From positions 1-11,167 of the forward strand of contig JBFXDI010000124.1 in NCBI GenBank assembly GCA_050181295.1: DNA of 11,167 nucleotides, written 5' to 3'. A program made the translations under genes and the position numbers. Each line of letters begins with the position of its first letter. Position 1 is the first letter of the stretch. The DNA comes from JBFXDI01 sp050181295 (GTDB taxonomy: Bacteria; Pseudomonadota; Alphaproteobacteria; Rhizobiales; Aestuariivirgaceae). The notes below the pieces were generated by a model that saw only the letters and a program-made list of their open reading frames with translations, was not told where the DNA came from and made no database searches. Below are positions 1 through 7,446 of the stretch, one piece after another.

Positions 1-1
1 C

Positions 2-91
2 GCACGCGCGATCGAGAACCGGTATCGGCAGATGAACCGAAACCTCGACCAGATCGGTCGGCGGTCCGCCCAGTCCCTCATCGCCCCATAG
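2..91 (+). pseudogene. 5' portion of tape measure protein, ended by in-frame TAG
   Basis: This is the reading frame of the following tape measure gene, open from the window edge and closed by TAG at 89-91. The 29 visible residues are charged and helical (for example IENRYRQMNRNLDQIG, then SLIAP), as expected just upstream of a tape measure N-terminal domain. After the stop the same frame continues without a shift (TGVGAAISAREVLRYADSW), so the two parts look like one protein split by a single-base nonsense change. The other two forward frames read as shadow sequence or stop early. The true start lies outside the window. Alternatives are a sequencing error or amber suppression. General TAG recoding is unlikely because two downstream genes end in TAG in sensible places. 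Confidence 0.6.
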
Positions 92-124
92 ACCGGTGTC
101 GGCGCCGCCATCAGCGCGCGCGAG

Positions 125-2581
125 GTGCTCCGGTACGCCGATAGCTGGACGCGCGCCGGGAACCAGATCGCATCGGCGGGAGAGATTGCGGGGGTGACGG
201 GCCGCGATCTCGAAGGCATCAATGACATCGCCAACCGGACGCGGGGTGGGTTCGAGGAGACGGCCGCTCTATATGCCCGCCTGCTCCGCGCCACTGCCGG
301 CGTTGCCAAATCCGAGGAGGAAGTCGCGCGCGCAACCGAGATCGTGAACAAGGCCTTCAAGGCCGGCGGCGCAGCGTCATCGGAAATGGCTGCCGGCATC
401 CTCCAGCTATCCCAGGGCCTAGCGTCCGGGATGCTGCAGGGTGATGAGTTGCGGTCTGTGCGCGAGAATGCGCCGCTACTCGCGCAGGCGATTGCCGACT
501 ACTTCAAGACCACGGTCGGCGGGCTGAAGGAGCTCGGCGCCCAAGGCAAGCTGACGTCCGATCAAATCTTCCGAGCCATCCTCGCGGCCCAGCCGCAGGT
601 CGAGGCGGCATTCAATGCGACCAGCCAGACGATCGAGGATGGCGTCACCAAGGTCCGCAATGCCCTCACACAATACATCGGGCAGACCGACGACAGCCTC
701 AGCGCTTCGCAGCGTCTCATTGCTGGGCTGAACGCTCTCGCCGACAACTTCGACACCGTGGCCGACGCCACATTGAAGCTGGCGGCCATCATTGCGGGTG
801 CCTTGGTAGGCCGAAGCATCGCCGGCATGATCGTCAAGCTCGGGCTCGGAGCCGCCGCGCTCGTCCGCTTCGCCTCGGCGCTTCGCGCCGCTTCCACCAT
901 GGCCGGCCTCGCGACGGCAATCAGCGGGCTGTCGGTGGCCGCGGGTCCTGTGGGGCTGGTGATCGGAACAACCGTTGTGGGCGCGCTCGTAGCTTTCAGC
1001 GGCAGCTCCGCAGAGGCATCGGATGCCGCAAAGGCTTATGCCGCTGCCCTCAATGAGGTTGAGACCGCCGCCAAAGCGGCAGAGGACAAGATCTCCGGCG
1101 CAACATCAGTTATGGGCCGCCGGGAGATTCTTGGCGACGCCATTGGCTTGGCGAAGGAGGATCTCGCTGCTCTCACGGATGAATTGCGGTCCTATGTAGG
1201 CCTTCTGGCTCAAATTCCAGTTCACCCCTTGGTCACCAACGAGCAGCTCGACCAGCTTGTGAAGCTTGAGAAGGATTTTAGAGACGGCAAGATCAGCGCT
1301 GGCGAATTCGAGAAAGCCGTCTCAAATCTTGAGGTCAAAGACCCCGATCTAAACGGCGTTCTTGATCGTCTTATCGCGAAACTTGGCGCCAGCGCTGCTG
1401 CCGCTCAACAGCTTCAGTCTGAGCTCGATAAGCTCAACCTTGCAGGCGCGGCGGCAGGCAGCGGCGCGCTTGGCGCCGGTGGAGCTGGCAGCCTGAAGGA
1501 GCGTGGCCTCGCGGAGCAGTTCCTATCCACTGATGCCCAGCGCAATCGGCTAACGCGGGAGCAACTGGCCCTCGAAAGCGAGATCGCCCGCGTCCGCAAG
1601 GAAGCCGACGACAAGGGGGTGACATCGGCGCTCAGCGAAGCTGAAATCCGGAAGGTAGCACTGGACCGTATCGCGGCCGAGAATCGCCGCGATGCCACGG
1701 ATCGAGCGCGTACCTCGGCAAAGCAGGACATGCGTGAAGAGGAGCAGCGTAAGGAACAGTGGGACGCAGCCACCATGTCGATCGAGGAGCGTATACAGGC
1801 GCTCCAGTTGGAAATCGACATGGAGGGCAAGAGCGTCGAGGCGACAGAGCGGGCTACCGCCGCAATGGAACTCCTCAACACTGCCAAGCGGCTCGGGATC
1901 GAGCTCACCCCCGAACTCAGGGCTCGGATCGAAGAGCTTGCGGCTGCCCTCGGGCAGATGGCGCAGAAGGCGCACGACAGCGCCGAAACCGCCCAGGAGG
2001 CGCAGCAGCGGCTCGACGAAATCCGCGACGTCGGGCGCGACGCCATCCATGGCATCGTCGATGCGCTGGAAGACGGCAAGCTCAAGGGCCGGGAGTTCCT
2101 GGACATCCTAAAGAACATCGCATCGCAACTTCTCGAGATGTCGGTGAACGGCTTTTTGGACGGCCTCCTTGGAAAGCAGGGCTCACCCGGCGGCGGTTTT
2201 CTGAGCGCGCTGCTCGGCGGTTTTCTCGGCGGTGGCGCAGGCGGCTCTTCCACCGGCGGCTTCACCGGCTTCGCCTCCGGCACCGCCAACACCGGTGGCG
2301 GGCGGGGGCAGGTGCGAGGCGTGGTCCACGGCCAGGAAGCGGTGATCCCGCTCCCGAACGGCGGGCGGGTGCCGGTCGACCTCCGCATGCCCTCGATGGC
2401 GCAGGCGCCGGTGCGGATCGATCTGCGGCTGCATCCCACAGATCAATTCTCTGTCGAGGTGGACAATCGGATCGACCGACGAACCCCCGCGATCGTGCGG
2501 ACTTCGGTGCAGCAATCGAGCAGGGCCGCCAAGGAAGCGCTTCCCGCCATGCTGGCGGACGCCCGCGCGCGGCGGATGTGA
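125..2581 (+). CDS. Phage tail tape measure protein (main part, after in-frame stop)
   Basis: The tape measure protein sets tail length and is threaded through the tail tube. The start of this part matches the tape measure N-terminal domain (residues 1-190: RYADSWTRAGN, then GILQLSQGLASGMLQGDELR and ENAPLLAQAIADYF). Hydrophobic stretches follow near residues 216-247 and 274-292, typical of a protein that helps DNA cross the inner membrane. Residues about 480-680 are rich in Glu, Arg, Ala and Gln and probably coiled coil. A glycine-rich linker (about 686-725) leads to the usual C-terminal segment GQEAVIPLPNGGRVPV near 736. The GTG at 125 is only the first start codon after the TAG at 89-91. 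It has no convincing ribosome binding site, and the next in-frame ATG is at residue 88, so efficient restart is doubtful and the gene may be broken. Bases 1261-1380 drop to about 48% GC, suggesting mosaic origin. The function is sure; intactness is not. Confidence 0.9.
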   Translation: MLRYADSWTRAGNQIASAGEIAGVTGRDLEGINDIANRTRGGFEETAALYARLLRATAGVAKSEEEVARATEIVNKAFKAGGAASSEMAAGILQLSQGLASGMLQGDELRSVRENAPLLAQAIADYFKTTVGGLKELGAQGKLTSDQIFRAILAAQPQVEAAFNATSQTIEDGVTKVRNALTQYIGQTDDSLSASQRLIAGLNALADNFDTVADATLKLAAIIAGALVGRSIAGMIVKLGLGAAALVRFASALRAASTMAGLATAISGLSVAAGPVGLVIGTTVVGALVAFSGSSAEASDAAKAYAAALNEVETAAKAAEDKISGATSVMGRREILGDAIGLAKEDLAALTDELRSYVGLLAQIPVHPLVTNEQLDQLVKLEKDFRDGKISAGEFEKAVSNLEVKDPDLNGVLDRLIAKLGASAAAAQQLQSELDKLNLAGAAAGSGALGAGGAGSLKERGLAEQFLSTDAQRNRLTREQLALESEIARVRKEADDKGVTSALSEAEIRKVALDRIAAENRRDATDRARTSAKQDMREEEQRKEQWDAATMSIEERIQALQLEIDMEGKSVEATERATAAMELLNTAKRLGIELTPELRARIEELAAALGQMAQKAHDSAETAQEAQQRLDEIRDVGRDAIHGIVDALEDGKLKGREFLDILKNIASQLLEMSVNGFLDGLLGKQGSPGGGFLSALLGGFLGGGAGGSSTGGFTGFASGTANTGGGRGQVRGVVHGQEAVIPLPNGGRVPVDLRMPSMAQAPVRIDLRLHPTDQFSVEVDNRIDRRTPAIVRTSVQQSSRAAKEALPAMLADARARRM

Positions 2582-2584
2582 AAC

Positions 2585-3259
2585 ATGACGCTCGTCTGGC
2601 CCATCGGCATCCTCACCCCGCAGACGATCGGGCGGCCCTATATGACGCGCTCCACCGCGGGCACGACCGCGATCTCCGGCGAGGAACAGGTCGTGGTGTC
2701 GCCGGCCGCCCGCTGGATGATCCGGTACCTCAACATCACCGCCAACCGCCGCGGGAAGATCATCGCCCACGACGCGCTGGAAGTGATCCTCGAAGGCCGC
2801 GCTAACCCCATCCTGGTCCCTCTCTGCGAGGGCAGCCGGCGTCCGTTTGCCACCGGCTTCCCCTTCCCCAGCGTGCCCCATTCCGACAATACGCCGTTCT
2901 CGGACTCGACCGAATACGAAACCCCCGCAATCGCCGTCGTGGCGAATGTCGCGGCGGCGCAGGGTGCGACAACCATGGGTATGACGGTCGTCGACGGCGG
3001 CGACCTCGAGCCCGGCCAGCACTTCACGATCGGCGAGCGGCTCTACCGCATCCGGCTCATCACTTCGCAGGACGGCGCCGACTACGTGGTGACGTTCCGG
3101 CCCCGGCTTCGGGAAGCGGTCGCCGACGGAGCGCGCATCGATTTCGAGCGGCTGTGGTGCAAGTGCCGGCTCCTCAATGACGACGGCCTCGACATGGACC
3201 TCGACATGCTGAAGCGCGGCACGTTCAGCCCCATCTTCGTCGAATACATGGGGACCTGA
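2585..3259 (+). CDS. Phage tail protein, distal-tail/tail-assembly type
   Basis: This 224-residue protein starts three bases after the tape measure stop and is presumably translationally coupled to it, as no strong ribosome binding site is visible. I recognise the general type: a beta-rich siphophage tail protein placed directly after the tape measure gene, in the slot of lambda M or of distal tail proteins. Visible features are an N-terminal strand-rich part, the segment GRANPILVPLCEG (71-83), and a C-terminal LREAVADGARIDFERLWCKC (175-194). The latter looks like the closing strands of a tail-tube-like or distal-tail fold. It has no signal peptide or membrane segment. Its assignment to the tail tip rests mainly on gene order, and the exact role (distal tail ring versus assembly factor) cannot be settled from sequence alone. 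Confidence 0.7.
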   Translation: MTLVWPIGILTPQTIGRPYMTRSTAGTTAISGEEQVVVSPAARWMIRYLNITANRRGKIIAHDALEVILEGRANPILVPLCEGSRRPFATGFPFPSVPHSDNTPFSDSTEYETPAIAVVANVAAAQGATTMGMTVVDGGDLEPGQHFTIGERLYRIRLITSQDGADYVVTFRPRLREAVADGARIDFERLWCKCRLLNDDGLDMDLDMLKRGTFSPIFVEYMGT

Positions 3260-3263
3260 ATTC

Positions 3264-3845
3264 GTGGCGTTCTTCACTCCGGAGGAAGCGGCCCAGCTTG
3301 CCAAGTCGACGGTGCGGCTCGGAACGCTGGTGACGTTCGAGTTCGCATCGGACACGCAGCGCGTCTGGACAGGAGACGGGCCGCTCACCGTCGACGGGGA
3401 GACCTATGCGGGCCTGGGAGAGCTAGGACAGATCGACGGCCTGCGGGAGGTCCGGAACGCGGAATCGCATCAGGTCACATTCTCGCTCTCCGGCATCTCG
3501 CCCGATCTCCTGCCGTTGGCGCTTTCCGAGACCGAGGACGTGGCGGGCCAGATGGCGTCCGTGGCGATGCAGCTTTTCGATGCCGAGCTGCAGCCGATCG
3601 GGAGCCCTATCGCCGTCTACTGGGGCATCATGCAGGCGCCACGGGTGAGCCGGACGGAAGCGACGGAAACGGAAGGCGCGGTCCAGACGATCGCCATTCC
3701 GTCGGAAAACATCTTCGTCGGCCGGCACAGGCCGCGCGCCGGCCGCTACACCGACCGGGAGCAGCAGACCCGGTACCCGGGCGACAGGTTCTGCGCATGG
3801 GTGGCGGAGCTGGTCTCGAAGACGATCGTGTGGCCCGACTACTGA
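3264..3845 (+). CDS. Phage tail hub-like protein (lambda L-like position)
   Basis: This 193-residue protein uses a GTG start four bases after the preceding stop, with only a weak GGGA upstream. The N-terminal half has the pattern common in tail hub proteins of alphaproteobacterial phages: a strand beginning VTFEFASDTQRVWTGDGP (23-40), then DGETYAGLGELGQIDGLRE (44-62) and VTFSLSGISPDLL (71-83). The C-terminal end, RPRAGRYTDREQQTRYPGDR (156-175) and TIVWPDY (187-193), is the usual close of this family. By order it corresponds to lambda L, which joins the tube to the tip protein. Similarity to gene transfer agent tail proteins of the DUF2163 type is possible but is from memory. The 3' end overlaps the next gene. 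Tail role well supported, exact family less so. Confidence 0.75.
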   Translation: MAFFTPEEAAQLAKSTVRLGTLVTFEFASDTQRVWTGDGPLTVDGETYAGLGELGQIDGLREVRNAESHQVTFSLSGISPDLLPLALSETEDVAGQMASVAMQLFDAELQPIGSPIAVYWGIMQAPRVSRTEATETEGAVQTIAIPSENIFVGRHRPRAGRYTDREQQTRYPGDRFCAWVAELVSKTIVWPDY

Positions 3846-4243
3846 GGAGGCCCGAGCGGCTCACTGCCTATCTCCGCGAGGAGGCGCGTTTCGGCCATGC
3901 ATGGGGAACGCACGACTGCGCGCTCTTCATTGCCGACTGGGTGAGGGCGGAAACAGGCAGCGATCCCGGAGCCGGCGTCCGCGGCGCCTACGCGAGCGAG
4001 GAAGAGGCGGACCGCTATCTGTCGGGTTACGGGGGGCTTGGGATGGCGGTGGCTCGCGGCATGCGGCAGGCCGGGCTTCGGATGACGAAGACCGTGGCGC
4101 CTGGCGACGTGGCGCTGATCCTCGCGGGCGACGAGGTGTGCTGCGCGATCCGCACGGCCACCCGCTTCGCGACCAGGCTTCGGACCAGCCTTTGTCTCCT
4201 GCCGCTCGAAGGCGTTCGACTGATCACTGGCTGGAAGGTCTGA
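3797..4243 (+). CDS. Small NlpC/P60-like tail protein (DUF6950-type), lambda K position
   Basis: The core begins near LLRRPERLTAYL and carries FGHAWGTHDCALFIADWV, where Cys41 in the HDC motif sits at the nucleophile position of NlpC/P60 cysteine peptidases. APGDVALIL (101-109) matches the PGDV turn seen before the catalytic histidine in that superfamily. No histidine follows that turn, so hydrolase activity is doubtful; proteins I recall as DUF6950 share this reduced form. In lambda the K protein at this position is an NlpC/P60-domain tail assembly protein. The start is uncertain: ATG 3797 overlaps the previous gene by 49 bases, while GTG 3830 removes an N-terminal stretch that looks unlike the family and may be the real start. 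Neither has a good ribosome binding site. The stop abuts the next ATG directly. Confidence 0.75.
   Translation: MGGGAGLEDDRVARLLRRPERLTAYLREEARFGHAWGTHDCALFIADWVRAETGSDPGAGVRGAYASEEEADRYLSGYGGLGMAVARGMRQAGLRMTKTVAPGDVALILAGDEVCCAIRTATRFATRLRTSLCLLPLEGVRLITGWKV
4233..4238 (+). promoter_or_regulatory. Ribosome binding site for the tail tip protein
   Basis: GGAAGG lies five bases before ATG 4244, inside the last codons of the preceding gene. It supports ATG 4244 as the start, directly after the TGA at 4241-4243. Confidence 0.55.
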
Positions 4244-6100
4244 ATGTCGAAAGCCCTGCAAGGCGCCATCGGGATCATCGTCGGCGCGATCATCACGGCA
4301 GTTGCCGTGTTCGTGCCGGGCGCTCAATGGCTGTTGCCGGTCGGCATCGGGCTCATCGCGGGCGGCGTCATGGGGCTCCTCACCCCGCCGCAGCCGAAGC
4401 CCTCCGACATCCAGCAGGTTATCAAGGCGTCGGCCGCGCCGCGGTTCAGGCTCTACGGGCGCGGCAAGGAAGGCGGTGTCCTCTGCTTTGCCGAGACCCA
4501 GCAGGGCTATCTCCATCGCGTCTTTGCCATGGGCTCGGGCGAGATCGATGCGGTCGAGGAACACTGGATCGACGACAACGTGGTGGAGGTGGACGGCTCC
4601 GGCAATGTGACCACCCCACTTTATGACGGGCTGGTCGCCATAGAATACCGGATCGGGGACGGCGATCCCGAACCCTACGCCAATCTGGTCGCCGAGTTTC
4701 CGACCAAGTGGACGAACGATCACCTCGGCAAGGGCGTGCCCCACGCCTACATGCGGATGAAGCAGGTCAAGGCCGAGAAGCTGACGCAGGTTTATCCCCG
4801 CGTCAGCGAGACGCTTTATCGGCAGGTCCGCCGCGGCGCCAAGCTCTTCGACCCGAACGATCCTGGGCACGACATCGACGATCCGGCGACCTGGACCTGG
4901 AGCGACAATGCCGCGCGCGTCATTCTCGACTTCCTCATCCATCCGGACGGCATGCGGCTTTCGACCGAGTGGATCACCAACGCGATCGAATATTGGCAGG
5001 AAGCGGCGGCGGTCTGCGACGAGGATGTGAGCCTCAAGGCGGGTGGGACGGAGAAGCGCTGGAGGATCTGGAACACCTACAATTTCGCGGAGCGGCCGGC
5101 CGACGTTCTGGCTCGCCTGTTGCAGGCCTGCGACGCGATGCTGTTTCCGATCCCGAGCGGCGGCATCGGGATCAAGGTCGGCAAGTGGGAAGCGCCCACG
5201 GTCACGATCGACGATGACGCCATCATCGGGATTGCCGACATCGGCCGGGGCCGGGATGCACTGACGACCGCCAATGTCATCCGGGCGCAGTTCACAAGCC
5301 CCTTCCACGACTACAAGGAGACCGACGCCGATCCGTGGATCGATGAGGACGATGTGGCGGTTCGCGGCGAAATCTCGAACGACATGCAGTTCTTCGCCGT
5401 CCCTTCGCATGCCCAGTGCCGGCGGCTGATGAAGATTGCGGCGCACCGCGCCAATCCGCAATGGGTCGCGACCTTGATCTGCAATCTGCGGGGCCTCCCT
5501 GTCCTGGGCGAGCGGTTCATCCGGGTCACCTCGGCCGAGTTCGGGATCGATGAGGATTTCGAGGTCACCGCGCCGCCCGACTTCATCATCAAGGAAGGCA
5601 ACATTCTCGCCGGCGTCCAGATCGCGGTCGCCTCCCTCTCCTCGGCCGCCTATGCCTGGGATGCCGTGGCGGAGGAAGGAACGGCGCCGGAGATCGTCGA
5701 GACGACCGACAACAACAACACGCTTCCGGTCCCGGAGAATTTCGAGGTCGAAGTCGAGCATCGCTTCGTGGGTCCCGGCCGGGTGGCCATTGCGATCCTC
5801 ACCTGGGACCAGCCGGTAGAGGATTATTTCGAGGTCGAGGTGCGCGGCAAGCGCGTGACCGACACTCTCTGGTTCACAGTGCCTGTGCTCGCCGGCGCCC
5901 TTACCGCCGAATACGGCCCCATGCAGGACGGCGTCGCCTACGAATTCGAGGCGCGCACGGTTTCGGTGACGGGACGCGTCTCCGACTGGGTGGACTCCGA
6001 CCCGCCTACCATTGTCGCCGATGCCGACCCGAACTCGCCGCGTCTCGATTTCTCCCTTGTGAACAACAGCCAGTTCATCGCGCTCCTTGAGGACATCTGA
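4244..6100 (+). CDS. Phage tail tip / host specificity protein, J-like
   Basis: This 618-residue protein occupies the slot of lambda J, the central tail tip protein that contacts the host receptor. Residues 8-24 and 29-47 are hydrophobic (GAIGIIVGAIITAVAVF and LLPVGIGLIAGGVMGLL), followed by a Pro-rich TPPQPKP. This resembles the end of lambda I-type assembly proteins, so the gene may join an I-like tail to a short J-like body. FRLYGRGKEGGVLCFAET (68-85) and the strand-rich region to about residue 480 fit the tip protein core. A fibronectin type III-like domain follows at about 491-590 (LPVPENFEVEVEHRF, AYEFEARTVS, RVSDWVD). It is shorter than lambda J (about 1100 residues). The stop overlaps the next ATG by one base (TGATG). 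Confidence 0.8.
   Translation: MSKALQGAIGIIVGAIITAVAVFVPGAQWLLPVGIGLIAGGVMGLLTPPQPKPSDIQQVIKASAAPRFRLYGRGKEGGVLCFAETQQGYLHRVFAMGSGEIDAVEEHWIDDNVVEVDGSGNVTTPLYDGLVAIEYRIGDGDPEPYANLVAEFPTKWTNDHLGKGVPHAYMRMKQVKAEKLTQVYPRVSETLYRQVRRGAKLFDPNDPGHDIDDPATWTWSDNAARVILDFLIHPDGMRLSTEWITNAIEYWQEAAAVCDEDVSLKAGGTEKRWRIWNTYNFAERPADVLARLLQACDAMLFPIPSGGIGIKVGKWEAPTVTIDDDAIIGIADIGRGRDALTTANVIRAQFTSPFHDYKETDADPWIDEDDVAVRGEISNDMQFFAVPSHAQCRRLMKIAAHRANPQWVATLICNLRGLPVLGERFIRVTSAEFGIDEDFEVTAPPDFIIKEGNILAGVQIAVASLSSAAYAWDAVAEEGTAPEIVETTDNNNTLPVPENFEVEVEHRFVGPGRVAIAILTWDQPVEDYFEVEVRGKRVTDTLWFTVPVLAGALTAEYGPMQDGVAYEFEARTVSVTGRVSDWVDSDPPTIVADADPNSPRLDFSLVNNSQFIALLEDI
6089..6093 (+). promoter_or_regulatory. Ribosome binding site for the gene at 6100
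   Basis: GAGGA within the last codons of the tail tip gene, six bases before ATG 6100. It supports the ATG that overlaps the upstream TGA by one base. Confidence 0.5.
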
Positions 6101-7227
6101 TGGCCACGATCGACGTCAAAGACGCACTAGGCGCAACGGTCGCCATCGAGAAGCCGCTGGCTCCCGGCCGGGCGGCGGCGGCGGCTTCCCGGCCCGTCGC
6201 GATTGCCACCGAAGACTTCGCGGCGCTCGGCGCAACGAACGAAACCGCGCCGGCTTCCGACACGGCAGCGTCCGGCCTCAACGGCCGCCTGCAGCGCATC
6301 GCACAACGCTGCACTAGCCTGCTTGCACTCTTCACGGCCACGGCCTTCTCAGACGCCAACCGGCTGCCGGTCGAGCAGCGCGACGGCCTGGCGGTCTCGG
6401 GCTCGGTCACGTCCGCGGCGGTGCTCTTCACCCAAGACATGCTCGGCTACGAGTCGATCACCGTCCAGGTGACGAGCGCCGGCTCCGCCAACATCACCTA
6501 CGAGACGAGCGACGACAACACCACCTGGTATGCGATCGGCGGGCTTTCCTCGATCTCGATCGGCGCCACGGGCGGGGCGTCCATCACGAACACCCTTGGA
6601 CTCCTGCAGTTCGCCCGCAAGGGCCGCTACTTCCGGGCGCGGGTGTCGACCTACACCTCCGGCACCGTCTCAGTGGTCGGCACGCTCAGCAAGGCGCCGG
6701 TCGCCCACACAGTGATGGTGAACGCGAGTGGCGCGATTGCCGTCGGCCTCGCAGCCCACGACGCGGCGGTCCTGGGCGCGCCGTTGCGCATCGCCGGTAG
6801 GGCAGTCTCGTCGGACTATGCGGCCGTTGCGTCCGGCGATGTCGCTGATCTGAAAACGACGCTCGTCGGAGCGATCATCAACAAGCCATACGCGATCCCC
6901 GAGCTCGACTGGGGCTATGCCGCGGCCTCCGGAGGCATCACCGACACGAGCGATGTCGAGATCAAGGCAGCGGCCGGGGCGGGTCTCAGGAACTATCTGA
7001 CCGGCATCGATATCATCAACACCCATGCGAGCGTCGACACCGAGGTCGTGGTCAAGGACGGCTCGACCGTGATCTACCGCGCGAAGTTCAAGGCCCTCGG
7101 CGTCGGTGCGCGCAACATCGTCTTCGCCTCCCCGCTCAAGTCGACCGCCAACACGGCGCTGAACGTCGCCTGCATCACGACGGGCAGCGAGACCTACGTC
7201 AATGCCCGCGGCTACGTCGCGCCATAG
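6100..7227 (+). CDS. Phage virion-associated protein, beta-sandwich, tail-tip region
   Basis: This 375-residue protein probably belongs to the virion surface. After an Ala-rich N-terminus with SRPVAIATED (30-39), a motif often seen in phage structural proteins, residues about 105-195 form a strand-rich domain (YESITVQVTSAGSANITYET, then SDDNTTWYAIGG). The middle has LRIAGRAVSSDYAAVASGDV (229-248). The C-terminal domain (about 285-375: YLTGIDIINTHASVDTEVVV, then STANTALNVACITTG and YVNARGYVAP) has the repeated strand pattern of small decoration or capping beta-sandwich domains. No membrane segment is seen apart from a short hydrophobic stretch near residue 73. It lies between the tail tip protein and the fibre, which suggests a tail-tip decoration or fibre-attachment role. 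I do not recognise a named family. The stop TAG overlaps the ribosome binding site of the next gene. Confidence 0.7.
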   Translation: MATIDVKDALGATVAIEKPLAPGRAAAAASRPVAIATEDFAALGATNETAPASDTAASGLNGRLQRIAQRCTSLLALFTATAFSDANRLPVEQRDGLAVSGSVTSAAVLFTQDMLGYESITVQVTSAGSANITYETSDDNTTWYAIGGLSSISIGATGGASITNTLGLLQFARKGRYFRARVSTYTSGTVSVVGTLSKAPVAHTVMVNASGAIAVGLAAHDAAVLGAPLRIAGRAVSSDYAAVASGDVADLKTTLVGAIINKPYAIPELDWGYAAASGGITDTSDVEIKAAAGAGLRNYLTGIDIINTHASVDTEVVVKDGSTVIYRAKFKALGVGARNIVFASPLKSTANTALNVACITTGSETYVNARGYVAP

Positions 7228-7231
7228 GAGG
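7226..7231 (+). promoter_or_regulatory. Strong ribosome binding site AGGAGG for the 53-residue gene
   Basis: AGGAGG overlaps the TAG stop (7225-7227) of the preceding gene and lies eight bases before ATG 7240. A strong site in this position is good evidence that the short frame downstream is translated, and that TAG is a real stop in this phage. Confidence 0.75.
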
Positions 7232-7239
7232 CTACGCAG

Positions 7240-7401
7240 ATGCTGACCTTCCGTATTCTCAAGGAAACTTCCCCCGGCAAGTTCACGCGCACCAAGCAAA
7301 CCTTCGAGGGCACGTTGGATGACGTCCAGGCGCATGTCGAAGCGCTGCGCGCGAAGGACGGGCACTGCTACGCGGCCGAGGCTGAGTCTCCGAAAGACTG
7401 A
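7240..7401 (+). CDS. Small hypothetical phage protein (53 residues)
   Basis: A short frame from ATG 7240 to TGA 7399-7401, preceded by a strong AGGAGG at eight bases. The product starts MLTFRILKETSPGKFTRTKQ, continues with TFEGTLDDVQAHVEALRAKD and ends in an acidic tail. It is hydrophilic, with no signal peptide or membrane segment, and could form two or three strands followed by a helix (residues about 26-39). One cysteine (Cys43) is present. I do not recognise a family. Its position between a virion protein and the fibre gene fits a fibre assembly helper or a minor structural protein, but this is only context. It shares a reading frame with the fibre gene, separated by its own TGA and 45 bases. 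Confidence 0.7.
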   Translation: MLTFRILKETSPGKFTRTKQTFEGTLDDVQAHVEALRAKDGHCYAAEAESPKD

Positions 7402-7446
7402 CCCCCTCTCGCTTTCAATCCCAGTAAACTGACGGACACACACACC
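7402..7446 (+). other. 45-base gap before the fibre gene
   Basis: A short non-coding gap that is C-rich at its start and ends in a CA dinucleotide run before ATG 7447. I see no Shine-Dalgarno sequence, promoter pair or hairpin. It is the only sizeable gap in the operon before 10514. Confidence 0.5.

Noticed and set aside
1264..1316. EF-hand-like stretch in the tape measure protein (DFRDGKISAGEFEKAV)
   Set aside because: The calcium-binding loop spacing is incomplete, and this charged pattern is common in tape measure helices.
1759..2805. 348-codon + strand frame overlapping the tape measure end
   Set aside because: Arg/Gly/His-rich translation typical of an out-of-frame read of a high-GC gene; it crosses the next gene.
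2183..3388. 401-codon - strand frame
   Set aside because: Composition-driven shadow spanning the tape measure end and two tail genes; no start signal or domain.
3839..5761. Long open frame on the - strand (640 codons) opposite the tail tip gene
   Set aside because: Third-position GC bias of the + strand genes leaves the opposite strand free of stops. The translation is low in hydrophobic order, rich in Arg/Asp/Gly, and lies fully under well-supported tail genes.
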